Part shown: positions 52,749 to 61,400 of the stretch, one piece after another | How the letters are laid out: each line of letters begins with the position of its first letter | How positions within the stretch are numbered: the stretch's first letter is position 1 | Assembly: GCF_003966955.1 (NCBI RefSeq) | Contig: NZ_AP019367.1 | Location: 930,001-994,000, forward strand | Origin: Parolsenella catena | GTDB taxonomy: Bacteria; Actinomycetota; Coriobacteriia; Coriobacteriales; Atopobiaceae | DNA length: 64,000 bases | Direction of reading: 5' to 3' | Made by a program: the position numbers and the translations under genes | Notes under the pieces: model-generated | What the model was told of the DNA's origin: nothing | Databases searched by the model: none | Seen by the model: the letters and a program-made list of their open reading frames with translations, nothing else

Positions 52749-55304
52749 ATGGGCAAGAAGAAGGACAAGCAGAAGAGGGCCAAGGCCAAGGAGAAGGGCC
52801 TCGACCGCCGCGCGGCCGAGTTCGCAGACGAGGTGCGCACGCCGGCCAACGAGGGAAGGCCCGAACACCGCGCGGGGCACAGGGACTTCTCCTACACGCA
52901 GAACCGCGAGGTGAGTTGGTTGCGCTTTGACGACCGCGTGCTCGACGAGGCGTTCGACGAGAGCGTGCCGCTCTTCGAGCGGATCAAGTTCTGCGCCATC
53001 TTCCAGAGCAACATGGACGAGTGGTTCATGATCCGCATCGGCGGGCTGTCAGACCTCGCAAGCCTCAAGCACCAGCCGGCCGACAACAAGAGCGACGAGA
53101 CGCCCGCCGAGCAGCTTGACAGCGTTTTCGAGCTGCTCCCCGGCATGTACGAGCGCCGAGAGTCCTGCCTGCGAGACCTCGAGGGCCGCCTTGCCCTGGA
53201 GGGCGTCGAGCGCGTGAGCCCCGACTCCTACACGGACGCCGACCTCGTGGCCGTCTCGAGGCGCTTCGAGAGCTCCCTGGCGCCCATCCTCTCGCCTATC
53301 ATCATCGATCCGCGCCACCCCTTCCCCAACCTGCGCAACGACGTCATGTACGTAGCCTGCTCGCTCGAGGGGACCGACGAGCACGGCATGCTCGGCATCG
53401 TCGAGGTGCCCGCGAGCGCCCAGCGCATCGTCTGGCTGCCGGCTGGCGAGGGGCGCGTGCGCTACACGCTCGTCGAGGACGTCGTCACCTCGATGCTCGG
53501 CCGCTGCTTTGGCTCCTACGTGCCCACGAGCTCGGCCGTCGTACGCGTGACGCGCAACGCCGACCTCGACCCGGACGGCGAGGGCGTCGAGGAGGAGGAG
53601 GACTACCGCCAGCACATGAAGAAGGTGCTGAAGCGCCGCAGCCGCCTGCAGCCCGTGCGCCTCGAGCTCACCGGATCGCTCGACGAGGCGCTCGTGACGC
53701 TCATCCGCAAGGAGCTTGGGCTCGAGAAGCGCCGCGTGATGCGCCTCACCACCCCCGCGGACCTCTCCTACGTCTATGCCCTCGAGAACAGGCTGCCCGC
53801 TACGCGCAAGGCGCAGCTCACCTTCCCGCCCTTCGAGCCGCAGCCCTCCCGCATGGTGCGCGCAACCGAGCCGATGCGCCCGCAGGTCGAGGACCACGAC
53901 GTCCTGCTCACCTACCCCTATGAGAGTATGGGTCCGCTGCTTCGCCTCATTCACGAGGCCGCCAACGACGACGACTGCATCTCCATAAAGATCACGCTCT
54001 ACCGTGTGGCCCGACACTCGCGCCTGTGCGAGAGCCTCGTGACGGCCGTCGAGAACGGCAAGGACGTCACGGTGCTCATGGAGCTTCGCGCCCGCTTCGA
54101 TGAGCAGAACAACATCGAGTGGGCCGAGCGTCTCGAGGAGGCGGGCTGCACCGTCATCTATGGCTCTGAGGGCTTCAAGTGCCACTCGAAGATCTGCCAG
54201 ATCACCTACCACGACGCCAGTGGCATCTCCCGCATCACGTGCCTGGGAACGGGCAACTTCAACGAGAAGACGGCACACCTCTACAGCGACTTCATGCTCA
54301 TCACGGCGCACCCCGGCATCGCCGAGGACGGCAACGCCTTCTTCCGCAACCTGTCGCTGGGAAACCTCCGCGGCACCTACCGCTACCTTGGCGTGGCGCC
54401 GCTGTCGCTCAAGCCGCTCGTCATGAGGGGCATCGAGCGCGAGATGTCCCGCGCCAAGACGGGACAGCCCGCGCGCGTGCTGCTCAAGATGAACTCACTC
54501 ACCGACCGCGACGTCATCGACCGGCTCGCCGAGGCCAGCCAGGCCGGCGTGGAGGTCATCATGATCATCCGCGGCATCTGCTGCATGCTGCCAGGCGTCA
54601 AGGGCCGCACGACCGGCATCGAGATTCGCCAGATCGTGGGCAGGCTCCTCGAGCACGCACGCATCTACGCGTTTGGAGTGGACGCCGACACGATCTACCT
54701 CTCGAGCGCCGACATGATGACGAGAAACACCGAGCGCCGCGTGGAGATCGCCTATCCCGTGCTTGACGAGACGTGCCGTTCCATCGTGCGCCACTACATA
54801 GCCCTTCAGCTCGACGACAACGTGAAGGCCCGTCGTCTCACGAGCCGCGGCACGTGGGCACGCATCGAGCGCGAGCCGGTACAGCCTGCCGTCAACTGCC
54901 AGGAGATCCTCATCGCTGAGGCCTACGCGGCCGCCGGAAGCGACGGCGAGGCAAGCGCCGTCTCGAGCAGGAGCCCCTCCCCGCTGCCGGCAGAGCCGCC
55001 CGTCGAGGATGCCCAGGGAAAGCCTGATCGAAAGGATGCGCCCGCGGCCCCGCAGACCAGTACAGAGTCCGAGGAATGCCAGGAGCCGGCCGCCACGCAA
55101 CCCGAGCGGCACGACGCCACCCGGGACCCGGAGCCTCCGGCCGAGGTCAGCGCCCACGTCATCGAGGAGGCGCAGACGAGTCCCGAGAAGCCCGAGATGC
55201 CGGTCGCCCCCCTCGCAAGGCGCCCGCACGGACGCGTCTCCACGGCGCTTGCCCTGTTTGGGTTAGGATTCAAGACGCTGTTTGGAAAGACCGACAAGCA
55301 CTAG
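52749..55304 (+). CDS. ppk1: Polyphosphate kinase 1
   Basis: Makes inorganic polyphosphate from ATP, membrane-associated. 851 residues against the usual ~690-720. The N-terminus is a basic Lys-rich extension (KKKDKQKRAKAKEKG). The core has NREVSWLRFDDRVLDEA, FFRI-like RIGGLSDL, LRARFDEQNNIEWAERLEEAG, catalytic His479 (CHSKICQI), GTGNFNEKTAHLYSD, MNSLTDRDVID and the second His636 (EHARIYAFG). The last ~120 residues are Pro/Glu/Ser-rich and end in a hydrophobic segment STALALFGLGFKTLF. The start is uncertain: an ATG 10 codons upstream exists, but the chosen one has a G-rich ribosome site. Confidence 0.94.
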   Translation: MGKKKDKQKRAKAKEKGLDRRAAEFADEVRTPANEGRPEHRAGHRDFSYTQNREVSWLRFDDRVLDEAFDESVPLFERIKFCAIFQSNMDEWFMIRIGGLSDLASLKHQPADNKSDETPAEQLDSVFELLPGMYERRESCLRDLEGRLALEGVERVSPDSYTDADLVAVSRRFESSLAPILSPIIIDPRHPFPNLRNDVMYVACSLEGTDEHGMLGIVEVPASAQRIVWLPAGEGRVRYTLVEDVVTSMLGRCFGSYVPTSSAVVRVTRNADLDPDGEGVEEEEDYRQHMKKVLKRRSRLQPVRLELTGSLDEALVTLIRKELGLEKRRVMRLTTPADLSYVYALENRLPATRKAQLTFPPFEPQPSRMVRATEPMRPQVEDHDVLLTYPYESMGPLLRLIHEAANDDDCISIKITLYRVARHSRLCESLVTAVENGKDVTVLMELRARFDEQNNIEWAERLEEAGCTVIYGSEGFKCHSKICQITYHDASGISRITCLGTGNFNEKTAHLYSDFMLITAHPGIAEDGNAFFRNLSLGNLRGTYRYLGVAPLSLKPLVMRGIEREMSRAKTGQPARVLLKMNSLTDRDVIDRLAEASQAGVEVIMIIRGICCMLPGVKGRTTGIEIRQIVGRLLEHARIYAFGVDADTIYLSSADMMTRNTERRVEIAYPVLDETCRSIVRHYIALQLDDNVKARRLTSRGTWARIEREPVQPAVNCQEILIAEAYAAAGSDGEASAVSSRSPSPLPAEPPVEDAQGKPDRKDAPAAPQTSTESEECQEPAATQPERHDATRDPEPPAEVSAHVIEEAQTSPEKPEMPVAPLARRPHGRVSTALALFGLGFKTLFGKTDKH

Positions 55305-55342
55305 GCGGGCCGCGCCGCGGGCTCGCAGGCAAGGAGACCCGC

Positions 55343-56659
55343 ATGAGGCTGACCATCGAGCGCATGACCTACGGCCCGGATGCCATCGCGCACACGCAGG
55401 AGGGCAAGACCGTCTTCGTGAGCGGCGCCATCGCAGGCGACGTCGTGGAGGCCGAGCTCGTGAGCGACGGCAAGTCGTTCTCGAAGGCCCGCGCCACGGC
55501 CGTCCTCGAGCCCTCGCCGGCGCGAGTCGGATGCGACTGGCCGCTCGCCTCGGTCCTGGGCTGCGCGCCGTGGGCGGCCATGGCCTACGACGCCCAGCTC
55601 GAGGCCAAGCGCGCCAACGTGGTGGACGCCCTTGCCCGCGTGGGGCACCTCGCCGACGCCGAGCAGCTCGTGAGGCCCTGCGAGGCCCCCGGCAGCCCCT
55701 GGCACTACCGCAACAAGGCCGAGCTCGCCTTTGTCAGGGACGGGCGGCGCGCCACGCTCGGCATGCATGCGCTCGACGGCACAAGCGTCATCAAGGTGGA
55801 GGACTTCCCGCTGCTCGACACGCCCGCAAAGGGGCCGGCCTCCAGAATCGTGAAGAACGTGTCGGGCGCCCTGGGCTACCTCGCGGGCTCGCACGACCTT
55901 GACATCGAGCGCGTGGGCATCAGGCGCTCGAGCCGCACCGGAGACGTCGAGGTGGCCATATGGACCCCCACCGGCGCCTTCCCGCGCACCCAGGCGTGCC
56001 GCGTGCTCGAAAGCGTGGGTGCCACGTCCATCGTGCGCGTCATGACGAAGGGACCCGCGAAGGCGCGCAAGGTGGCAGGCGTGGAGAGGCTTGCGGGAGC
56101 GGGAAGCTGGAGCGAGCGCATCGCCGGCAACGTGATGCGCCTCTCGGCACCAAGCTTCTTCCAGGTGAACACCGCCGGCGCAGAGAAGCTCGTCGACCTC
56201 GTGCTCGATGCCCTCGACCCGCACGAGAACGACATCGCCATGGACCTGTACTCCGGAGCCGGCACCTTCACGCTGCCGCTCGCCCGCTACACGAGCTTCG
56301 TGGACGCAGTGGAGTCCTACGGCCCCGCCGTGCGAGACCTGCGACGCAACCTCGAGGAGGCACGCCTGGACAACGTCGACGCCGTGGGCGGCGACGCAGA
56401 CCGGGAGTTCCCCGACGACGAAGCCGACATCATCGTCGTTGACCCGCCACGCGCCGGCCTTGCCGAGAACGTCGTGAGGCAGCTCTCGGACCAGCCCGCA
56501 CGCGCCATCGCCTACGTGAGCTGCGACCCGGCCACGCTCGCCCGCGACCTCGCGCGCTTCCGCGAGATCGGAACCTACGAGGTGAAGAGCGTGACGCCCG
56601 TCGACCTGTTCCCACAGACCTTCCACGTGGAGACCGTGACGCGGCTCTATCGTCGCTAG
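55343..56659 (+). CDS. TrmA/RlmD-family RNA (uracil-C5)-methyltransferase
   Basis: 438 residues. An N-terminal TRAM domain (~1-55, MTYGPDAIAHTQEGKTVFV) binds RNA. The SAM domain has FFQVNTAGAEKLVDLVLDAL, AMDLYSGAGTFTLPLA, VVDPPRAGLAENV and catalytic YVSCDPATLARDLARF. Between them the iron-sulfur region is partial: Cys residues in GCDWPLASVLGCAPW and RPCEAPGSPWHYRNKAE instead of the full CxxxxxCxxC set. Probably methylates 23S rRNA, but tRNA is possible. AAGGAGA precedes the ATG by 5 bases; it is 38 bases after ppk1. Confidence 0.9.
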   Translation: MRLTIERMTYGPDAIAHTQEGKTVFVSGAIAGDVVEAELVSDGKSFSKARATAVLEPSPARVGCDWPLASVLGCAPWAAMAYDAQLEAKRANVVDALARVGHLADAEQLVRPCEAPGSPWHYRNKAELAFVRDGRRATLGMHALDGTSVIKVEDFPLLDTPAKGPASRIVKNVSGALGYLAGSHDLDIERVGIRRSSRTGDVEVAIWTPTGAFPRTQACRVLESVGATSIVRVMTKGPAKARKVAGVERLAGAGSWSERIAGNVMRLSAPSFFQVNTAGAEKLVDLVLDALDPHENDIAMDLYSGAGTFTLPLARYTSFVDAVESYGPAVRDLRRNLEEARLDNVDAVGGDADREFPDDEADIIVVDPPRAGLAENVVRQLSDQPARAIAYVSCDPATLARDLARFREIGTYEVKSVTPVDLFPQTFHVETVTRLYRR

Positions 56660-56677
56660 CACGGCCGGCCGCTCGTT

Positions 56678-56714
56678 GCCCAAAGGCGTCTGACGCCTTT
56701 GGGCATTTTCTTTG
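56678..56714 (+). terminator. Terminator after the RNA methyltransferase gene
   Basis: GCCCAAAGGCG-TCTGA-CGCCTTTGGGC is a perfect 11-bp stem with a 5-base loop, followed by ATTTTCTTTG. It ends the ppk1-methyltransferase transcript; a new unit begins with the DJ-1 gene 50 bases on. Confidence 0.93.
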
Positions 56715-56763
56715 TCGCGATACTATGGTGATGAGACAGACGGCTCACTCACGGGAGGCACGC

Positions 56764-57315
56764 ATGGCAAAGGTAGCGATTCTTCTGGCAGACGGGTTCG
56801 AGACGATCGAGGCACTGGCACCCGCGGACGTTCTGCGCCGGGCAGGCGAGGACGTCTCGCTCGTCACGATCAACGCACTCCCGCACGTCACGACGGCTCA
56901 CGGCATCGGCATCGACTGCGACGCCACGCTCGATGAGTACGACTTTGGGGCCTGCGACCTCATCGTCTTGCCCGGCGGCATGCCCGGCACGACGAACCTG
57001 CGCGCCAACGAGCGCGTCTGCGAGCTCACCCGCCAGTTCATGTCCGAGAAGCGGCTTGGCGCCATCTGCGCGGCGCCGTCAATCCTCGCCGAGCTCGGCC
57101 TCCTCGATGGTCGCGTGGCCACGTGCTATCCCGGCTGCGAGGGCGCCTTCCCGGCCGGCGTTCGCCCCGAGGAACTTGGCGTCTACACGGACGACAACCT
57201 CGTGACGGCCTCAGGCCCCGGCTTTGCCGTCGACTTTGGCCTGGCGCTGCTCGAGCTTCTCGAGGGTGCCGAGGCGGCCCAGCGCATTGCCGCGGGAATG
57301 CTCGTGGGGAGGTAG
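56764..57315 (+). CDS. DJ-1/PfpI family protein
   Basis: 183 residues, cytoplasmic. The fold is recognised from VAILLADGFETIEALAPADVLRRAG (in parts), LIVLPGGMPGTTNLRAN and the nucleophile elbow LGAICAAPSILAELGLL with Cys102; Glu16 is the usual partner. The family covers deglycase, protease and glyoxalase-type activities, and this subgroup is near YajL/ThiJ. GGGAGG lies before the ATG, and the earlier in-frame ATG has none. It ends 3 bases before maf. Confidence 0.93.
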   Translation: MAKVAILLADGFETIEALAPADVLRRAGEDVSLVTINALPHVTTAHGIGIDCDATLDEYDFGACDLIVLPGGMPGTTNLRANERVCELTRQFMSEKRLGAICAAPSILAELGLLDGRVATCYPGCEGAFPAGVRPEELGVYTDDNLVTASGPGFAVDFGLALLELLEGAEAAQRIAAGMLVGR

Positions 57316-57318
57316 CTC

Positions 57319-57927
57319 ATGTCGCTGTTTGACCTTCCCTCGCGCGTGGGCAGGCTCGTCCTGGCAAGCGGCTCCCCCAGGCGCGTGCAGCTTCTGCGAG
57401 AGGCGGGGTTTGACCCGCAGGTCATGCCGCAGGACGTCGATGAGACGCCCCTGCCTGGCGAGAAGGCCTACGACCTCGTGGATAGGCTTGCCTCGCTCAA
57501 GGCGCATGCGGCACTGGCCCAGGCAAGGCCCGGCGACCTCATCCTCGCGGCAGACACGACCGTGGCCCTTGAGGGCGAGGAGCTCGGCAAGCCCGCCGAC
57601 GAGGCCGAGGCGCGGCAGATGCTGCGCAGGCTGTCGGGGCGTGGCCACGACGTCTATACGGCCGTCCACCTCATCCTCGTTGGCGCGGACGGCTCGACGC
57701 GCGAGTCCTCGACGTGCGAGCAGACGCACGTGACGTTCTTCGACCTTGCCGAGGATGAGATCGAGAGCTACGTCGCCACGGGAGAGCCGCTCGACAAGGC
57801 GGGTGCCTACGGTATCCAGGGAATCGGTCGCGCACTCGTGAGAGACATAGACGGCGACTACTTCAATGTGGTGGGGCTTCCCGTGGCGCGCACGCTGCGG
57901 GCGATTGACGAGCTTATGGGAAAGTGA
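57319..57927 (+). CDS. maf: Maf-family nucleoside triphosphate pyrophosphatase
   Basis: 202 residues; hydrolyses non-canonical or uridine/thymidine triphosphates and is linked to septum formation. Hallmarks LVLASGSPRRVQLLREAGF, LILAADTTVAL, GKPADEAEARQMLRRLSGR, and the late GAYGIQGIGRALVRDIDGDYFNVVGLP (split). Three bases after the DJ-1 gene; GGGAGG precedes its ATG. Its stop overlaps a potential GTG of the next gene. Confidence 0.96.
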   Translation: MSLFDLPSRVGRLVLASGSPRRVQLLREAGFDPQVMPQDVDETPLPGEKAYDLVDRLASLKAHAALAQARPGDLILAADTTVALEGEELGKPADEAEARQMLRRLSGRGHDVYTAVHLILVGADGSTRESSTCEQTHVTFFDLAEDEIESYVATGEPLDKAGAYGIQGIGRALVRDIDGDYFNVVGLPVARTLRAIDELMGK

Positions 57928-57932
57928 CAGGC

Positions 57933-59024
57933 ATGACGAGGCAGATAGGCGGCAGGACGGTCGCGGACGGACGGACACTCAACGGCTCGACCGCACTCGA
58001 TGAACAAGGCGCGCACTCCCCCGCCACGACCATCGCGGACGTCTCGCAAATCCCAGGCATCCGCATCGCGCACCACACGGACGAGGAGAACGGCACGGGG
58101 TGCACGGTGATCGTGTGTCCCGCGGGCGCCACGGGTGCCGTGGACGTGCGCGGTGGCGCCCCCGCAACGCGCGAGACGGACCTGCTGCGCCCCGAGGAGA
58201 CCGTTGACGTGCTCCATGCCGTCGTGCTCTCGGGCGGCAGCGCCTATGGGCTGGCGGCCTCGGTAGGCGTGGCAGAGGAGCTCGAGCGCCGCGGCATCGG
58301 ACTAGACGTCCAGGTGGGCGTCGTGCCCATCGTGAGCGGTGCCTGCCTGTTCGACCTTGCCTTTGCAAACCCTAGCGTGCGCCCCACGGCCGCAGACGGC
58401 GCCCGGGCGTGCGCCCTTGCGCTCGATAACGCCCCCACTCCCCTGCCACGCGGCAACGTGGGCGCCGGTTGCGGGTGCACGGTGGGTAAGCTCGGCGGCC
58501 CCACGCGCGCAATGAAGTCTGGCCTGGGCACGGACGTCGAGCAGGCGGGGCCCTTGCTGTGCGGCGCCGTGACGGCCGTCAACGCCTGCGGAAACGTCGT
58601 TGACCCAGACACGGGCGAGGTCATCGCGGGCATGCGCTCCCAGGACGGCACCGGCTTCGTAGACGAGTGCGAGCTTGCCCTGTCGATGACCGCCCGCATG
58701 CCGCTCGACCCCGGACACGCCGGCAGCGCGCGTCCTCCCGTGCGCACGAACACGACCATCTCGTGCGTCATCACGAACGCACGGCTCACGAAGGCCCAGG
58801 CCACGAAGGTGGCCCAGATGGCCGCGGATGCCTATGCCCATGCGATACGGCCAACGCACACGACCAACGACGGGGACTCCGTCTTCGTCATGGCGACGGG
58901 CGAGGTCGAGGTTCCCGTGGACGTCGTGGGCATCCTCGCGACGCGCGCCCTCGAGCGCGCGATCGCGGACGGCGCTCGCAGCGCCAAGACATCACACGGG
59001 CTTGTCGGCGCGGCAAGCCTCTAG
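57933..59024 (+). CDS. P1-family (DmpA-like) aminopeptidase/amidase
   Basis: 363 residues of the S58/DmpA N-terminal nucleophile family, which matures by self-cleavage. AVVLSGGSAYGLAASVGVAE and PRGNVGAGCGCTVGKLGGP are the alpha-chain signatures; RTNTTISCVITNARLTKAQA holds the likely nucleophile Thr at the new N-terminus of the beta chain. PAGATGAVDVRGGAPATRETDLL is also conserved. The family cuts D-amino-acid amides or N-terminal beta-alanyl peptides. The start is set at ATG 57933 with GGGAAA 9 bases upstream; a GTG overlapping the maf stop is an alternative. Confidence 0.9.
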   Translation: MTRQIGGRTVADGRTLNGSTALDEQGAHSPATTIADVSQIPGIRIAHHTDEENGTGCTVIVCPAGATGAVDVRGGAPATRETDLLRPEETVDVLHAVVLSGGSAYGLAASVGVAEELERRGIGLDVQVGVVPIVSGACLFDLAFANPSVRPTAADGARACALALDNAPTPLPRGNVGAGCGCTVGKLGGPTRAMKSGLGTDVEQAGPLLCGAVTAVNACGNVVDPDTGEVIAGMRSQDGTGFVDECELALSMTARMPLDPGHAGSARPPVRTNTTISCVITNARLTKAQATKVAQMAADAYAHAIRPTHTTNDGDSVFVMATGEVEVPVDVVGILATRALERAIADGARSAKTSHGLVGAASL

Positions 59025-59045
59025 ACCAGATTGCGAGGGAGCCCC

Positions 59046-59873
59046 ATGTACCGAATCGTCGCAAGCGACATGGACGAGACCTTTCTCGACGGGCGCCACG
59101 AGATACCGCCCGCGAATCTCGAGGCGGTCGCGCGTATGAGGGAGCTCGGCGTCCTGTTCGTCCCAAGCTCGGGTCGCGGCTACCTGTCCATCATGGACAA
59201 CTTTGCGGATGTGGACCCCGCACTCATGGAGGGCACCTACGTGCTGTCCTACAACGGCGCCAACATAAACCGCTTTGGCGACCCCGTGTCTTTGTGCGAG
59301 CGCGAGCTCGACCACACGCTCGCGAACAGGCTCTGGAGGCTCGGCATTGACAACGGTCTGGCGCTTCACGCCTACACGCCCGACTGCCACATCTACGTGC
59401 GAGACCTACCCAAGAGCGAGCGCGTCTACCTCTCAAGCCTCAAGCGCATCGTGGAGCATGACGAGCCCGATTTGGATGCCTTCCCCGTCATCTCCAAGAT
59501 GCTCTTCATGAACGAGGACCTGGGATGGCTCCACGAGTTCGCGGAGAAGCGCGTGAGGCCCCTGCTGGGCCGCCACGCAGTGATCACCTACTCCTCGGGG
59601 CGCTACCTGGAGGTCATTCCCGCGGGGGCGGACAAGGGAACCGGCCTTCTCAGGCTCGCCGAGATGCTTGGCGTCGACGTCTCGGAGACGATCGGCATCG
59701 GCGACTCGGCCAACGACCGCGAGATGATCGAGGCCGCCGGCCTCGGCGTGGGCGTTGCCAACGTCAGCGACGACGTGCGTCCGCTGTGCGACCTCGTCCT
59801 GGACACGCGCGGGCAGGACGGCGCCTTCATGGAGCTCGTCGACCGCGTCATCATCCCGAGCATGAGCGACTAG
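59046..59873 (+). CDS. HAD-superfamily hydrolase, Cof type
   Basis: 275 residues. Motif I is ASDMDETFLDG (Asp8, Asp10), motif II is in LFVPSSGRGY, motif III Lys is GADKGTGLLRLAEML and motif IV GIGDSANDREMIEAA. A C2B cap lies between them, so it is a Cof-like phosphatase for sugar phosphates, flavin or pyridoxal phosphates. GAGGGAG stands 5 bases upstream of the chosen ATG; an in-frame start five codons earlier lacks a ribosome site. Last gene of this plus-strand run. Confidence 0.93.
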   Translation: MYRIVASDMDETFLDGRHEIPPANLEAVARMRELGVLFVPSSGRGYLSIMDNFADVDPALMEGTYVLSYNGANINRFGDPVSLCERELDHTLANRLWRLGIDNGLALHAYTPDCHIYVRDLPKSERVYLSSLKRIVEHDEPDLDAFPVISKMLFMNEDLGWLHEFAEKRVRPLLGRHAVITYSSGRYLEVIPAGADKGTGLLRLAEMLGVDVSETIGIGDSANDREMIEAAGLGVGVANVSDDVRPLCDLVLDTRGQDGAFMELVDRVIIPSMSD

Positions 59874-59898
59874 CCGTACAGTCTCACGCAACAAGATT

Positions 59899-59938
59899 GG
59901 GCCGTCCCGCTCAAGAGGTGGGACGGCCCTTGGCTTTG
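59899..59938. terminator. Convergent terminator between the HAD gene and ffh
   Basis: GGGCCGTCCC pairs with GGGACGGCCC around an 11-base loop. The plus-strand tail is TTGGCTTTG and the minus-strand tail AATCTTGTT, both moderately U-rich, so it serves both converging operons, with no other candidate in the gap. Confidence 0.82.
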
Positions 59939-59954
59939 TCGCAAGAAAGGCGAG

Positions 59955-61349
59955 CTAGAACGGCATCTTTCCGCCGGGCATGCCGCCACCCATGCCCATG
60001 TTCTTCATCATCTGCTGAAGCTGGCGCTTCTGCTGCTTGCGGTTGGAGCCTGGCCCCATCATGCCGCGAATCTTGCCCATCATCTTGTTCATCTCGCCCC
60101 ACTGCTTCATGAGCTGGTTGACCTCCTGCACGGAGTGGCCGGAGCCCCGGGCGATGCGGGCGCGGCGCATGCCGTTGATGGTCTTGGGACGCGCGCGCTC
60201 CTCCTTGGTCATGGAGTAGATGATAGACTCGATCGAACGCATCTGCTCCTCGGTGTTGTCTCCGCCCATCTGGCGCAGTGCCTTGTCGCCGCCGGGAAGC
60301 ATGCCCAAGATCTTGCCCACGCCGCCCATCTTGCGGATCTGCCTCATCTGGGCGAGCATGTCGTCCATCGTGAAGCCCTCGCGCAACATGCGCTCGGCAT
60401 CCTCGGCGGCAGCCGCGTCTGCGTTTGCCTGCGCCGTCTCGATGATGCCCACGACATCGCCCATGCCCAGGATGCGCTTGGCCATGCGGTCGGGGTGGAA
60501 GACCTCGAGGGAGTCGGGCTTCTCGCCCATGGAGACGAACTTGATGGGCTTACCGGTGACGGCACGCACGGACAGGGCGCCGCCGCCACGGGCGTCGCCG
60601 TCGAGCTTGGACATGATGACACCATCGAAGTCGGTGCGCTCGGCGAACTCGGTGACGACGTTCACGATGTCCTGGCCCGTCATGGCGTCCACCACCATGA
60701 GCACCTGGTCGGGCTTCACCGCGCGCTTGATGTCGACGGCCTCCTGCATCATGAGCTCGTCGATCTGCAGGCGACCGGCGGTGTCCACGATGACGACGTC
60801 GCGCAGGTGGTCGATGGCGTCTCGCACGGCCTGTCCCGCGATGGCCACGGCGTCCTTGCCGTCCCCGCGATAGACCGGCACGCCAATCTCTCCACCGAGC
60901 GTCTCGAGCTGGTCAGCGGCGGCGGGGCGGTGCGTGTCGCAGGCGGCGAGCTCGGGCGAGCGGCCCTGCTTCTTGAGCATGTAGGCGAGCTTGGCCGCGG
61001 CCGTCGTCTTGCCCGAGCCCTGCAGGCCCACGAGCATGATGACGTTGGGCGTGCGGTTCTGCATGAGCGTGAGCTTGCTCTCGGAGGAGCCGAGCAGCTC
61101 GGTGAGCTCGTCAAGCACGACCTTGACGACGTTTTGCGCCGGCGTGAGCGAGCTCAGGATGTCTGCCGTGAGGCAGCGCTGCTTGCAACGCGCGACGAAG
61201 TCCTTCACCACGCGGAAGTTGACGTCGGCCTCGAGCAGGGCCATGCGGATCTCGCGCATGGCGACGTTGATGTCGTCCTCGGTGAGCTTGCCCTTGCCGC
61301 GGAGCTTGTCGAAGGTGTCTGTGAGTCGATCGGAGAGGGAGTCGAACAT
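59955..61349 (-). CDS. ffh: Signal recognition particle GTPase Ffh (SRP54)
   Basis: Binds signal sequences and 4.5S RNA, targeting membrane proteins with FtsY. It has 464 residues. The N domain is ~1-90. The G domain has GLQGSGKTTAAAKLA, DTHRPAAADQLE, VDTAGRLQ, SKLDGDARGGGAL (G4 region) and GMGEKPD-type motif SMGEKPDSLE. The methionine-rich M domain follows, ending in GMGGGMPGGKMPF. AGGAGA precedes the ATG at 6 bases; ftsY lies 51 bases upstream. Confidence 0.98.
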   Translation of the reverse strand: MFDSLSDRLTDTFDKLRGKGKLTEDDINVAMREIRMALLEADVNFRVVKDFVARCKQRCLTADILSSLTPAQNVVKVVLDELTELLGSSESKLTLMQNRTPNVIMLVGLQGSGKTTAAAKLAYMLKKQGRSPELAACDTHRPAAADQLETLGGEIGVPVYRGDGKDAVAIAGQAVRDAIDHLRDVVIVDTAGRLQIDELMMQEAVDIKRAVKPDQVLMVVDAMTGQDIVNVVTEFAERTDFDGVIMSKLDGDARGGGALSVRAVTGKPIKFVSMGEKPDSLEVFHPDRMAKRILGMGDVVGIIETAQANADAAAAEDAERMLREGFTMDDMLAQMRQIRKMGGVGKILGMLPGGDKALRQMGGDNTEEQMRSIESIIYSMTKEERARPKTINGMRRARIARGSGHSVQEVNQLMKQWGEMNKMMGKIRGMMGPGSNRKQQKRQLQQMMKNMGMGGGMPGGKMPF

Positions 61350-61400
61350 GCTTGTCTCCTAAGTGGGTGCTGCTGGTGGGTGATAAGGAGGTCGGCGGCG

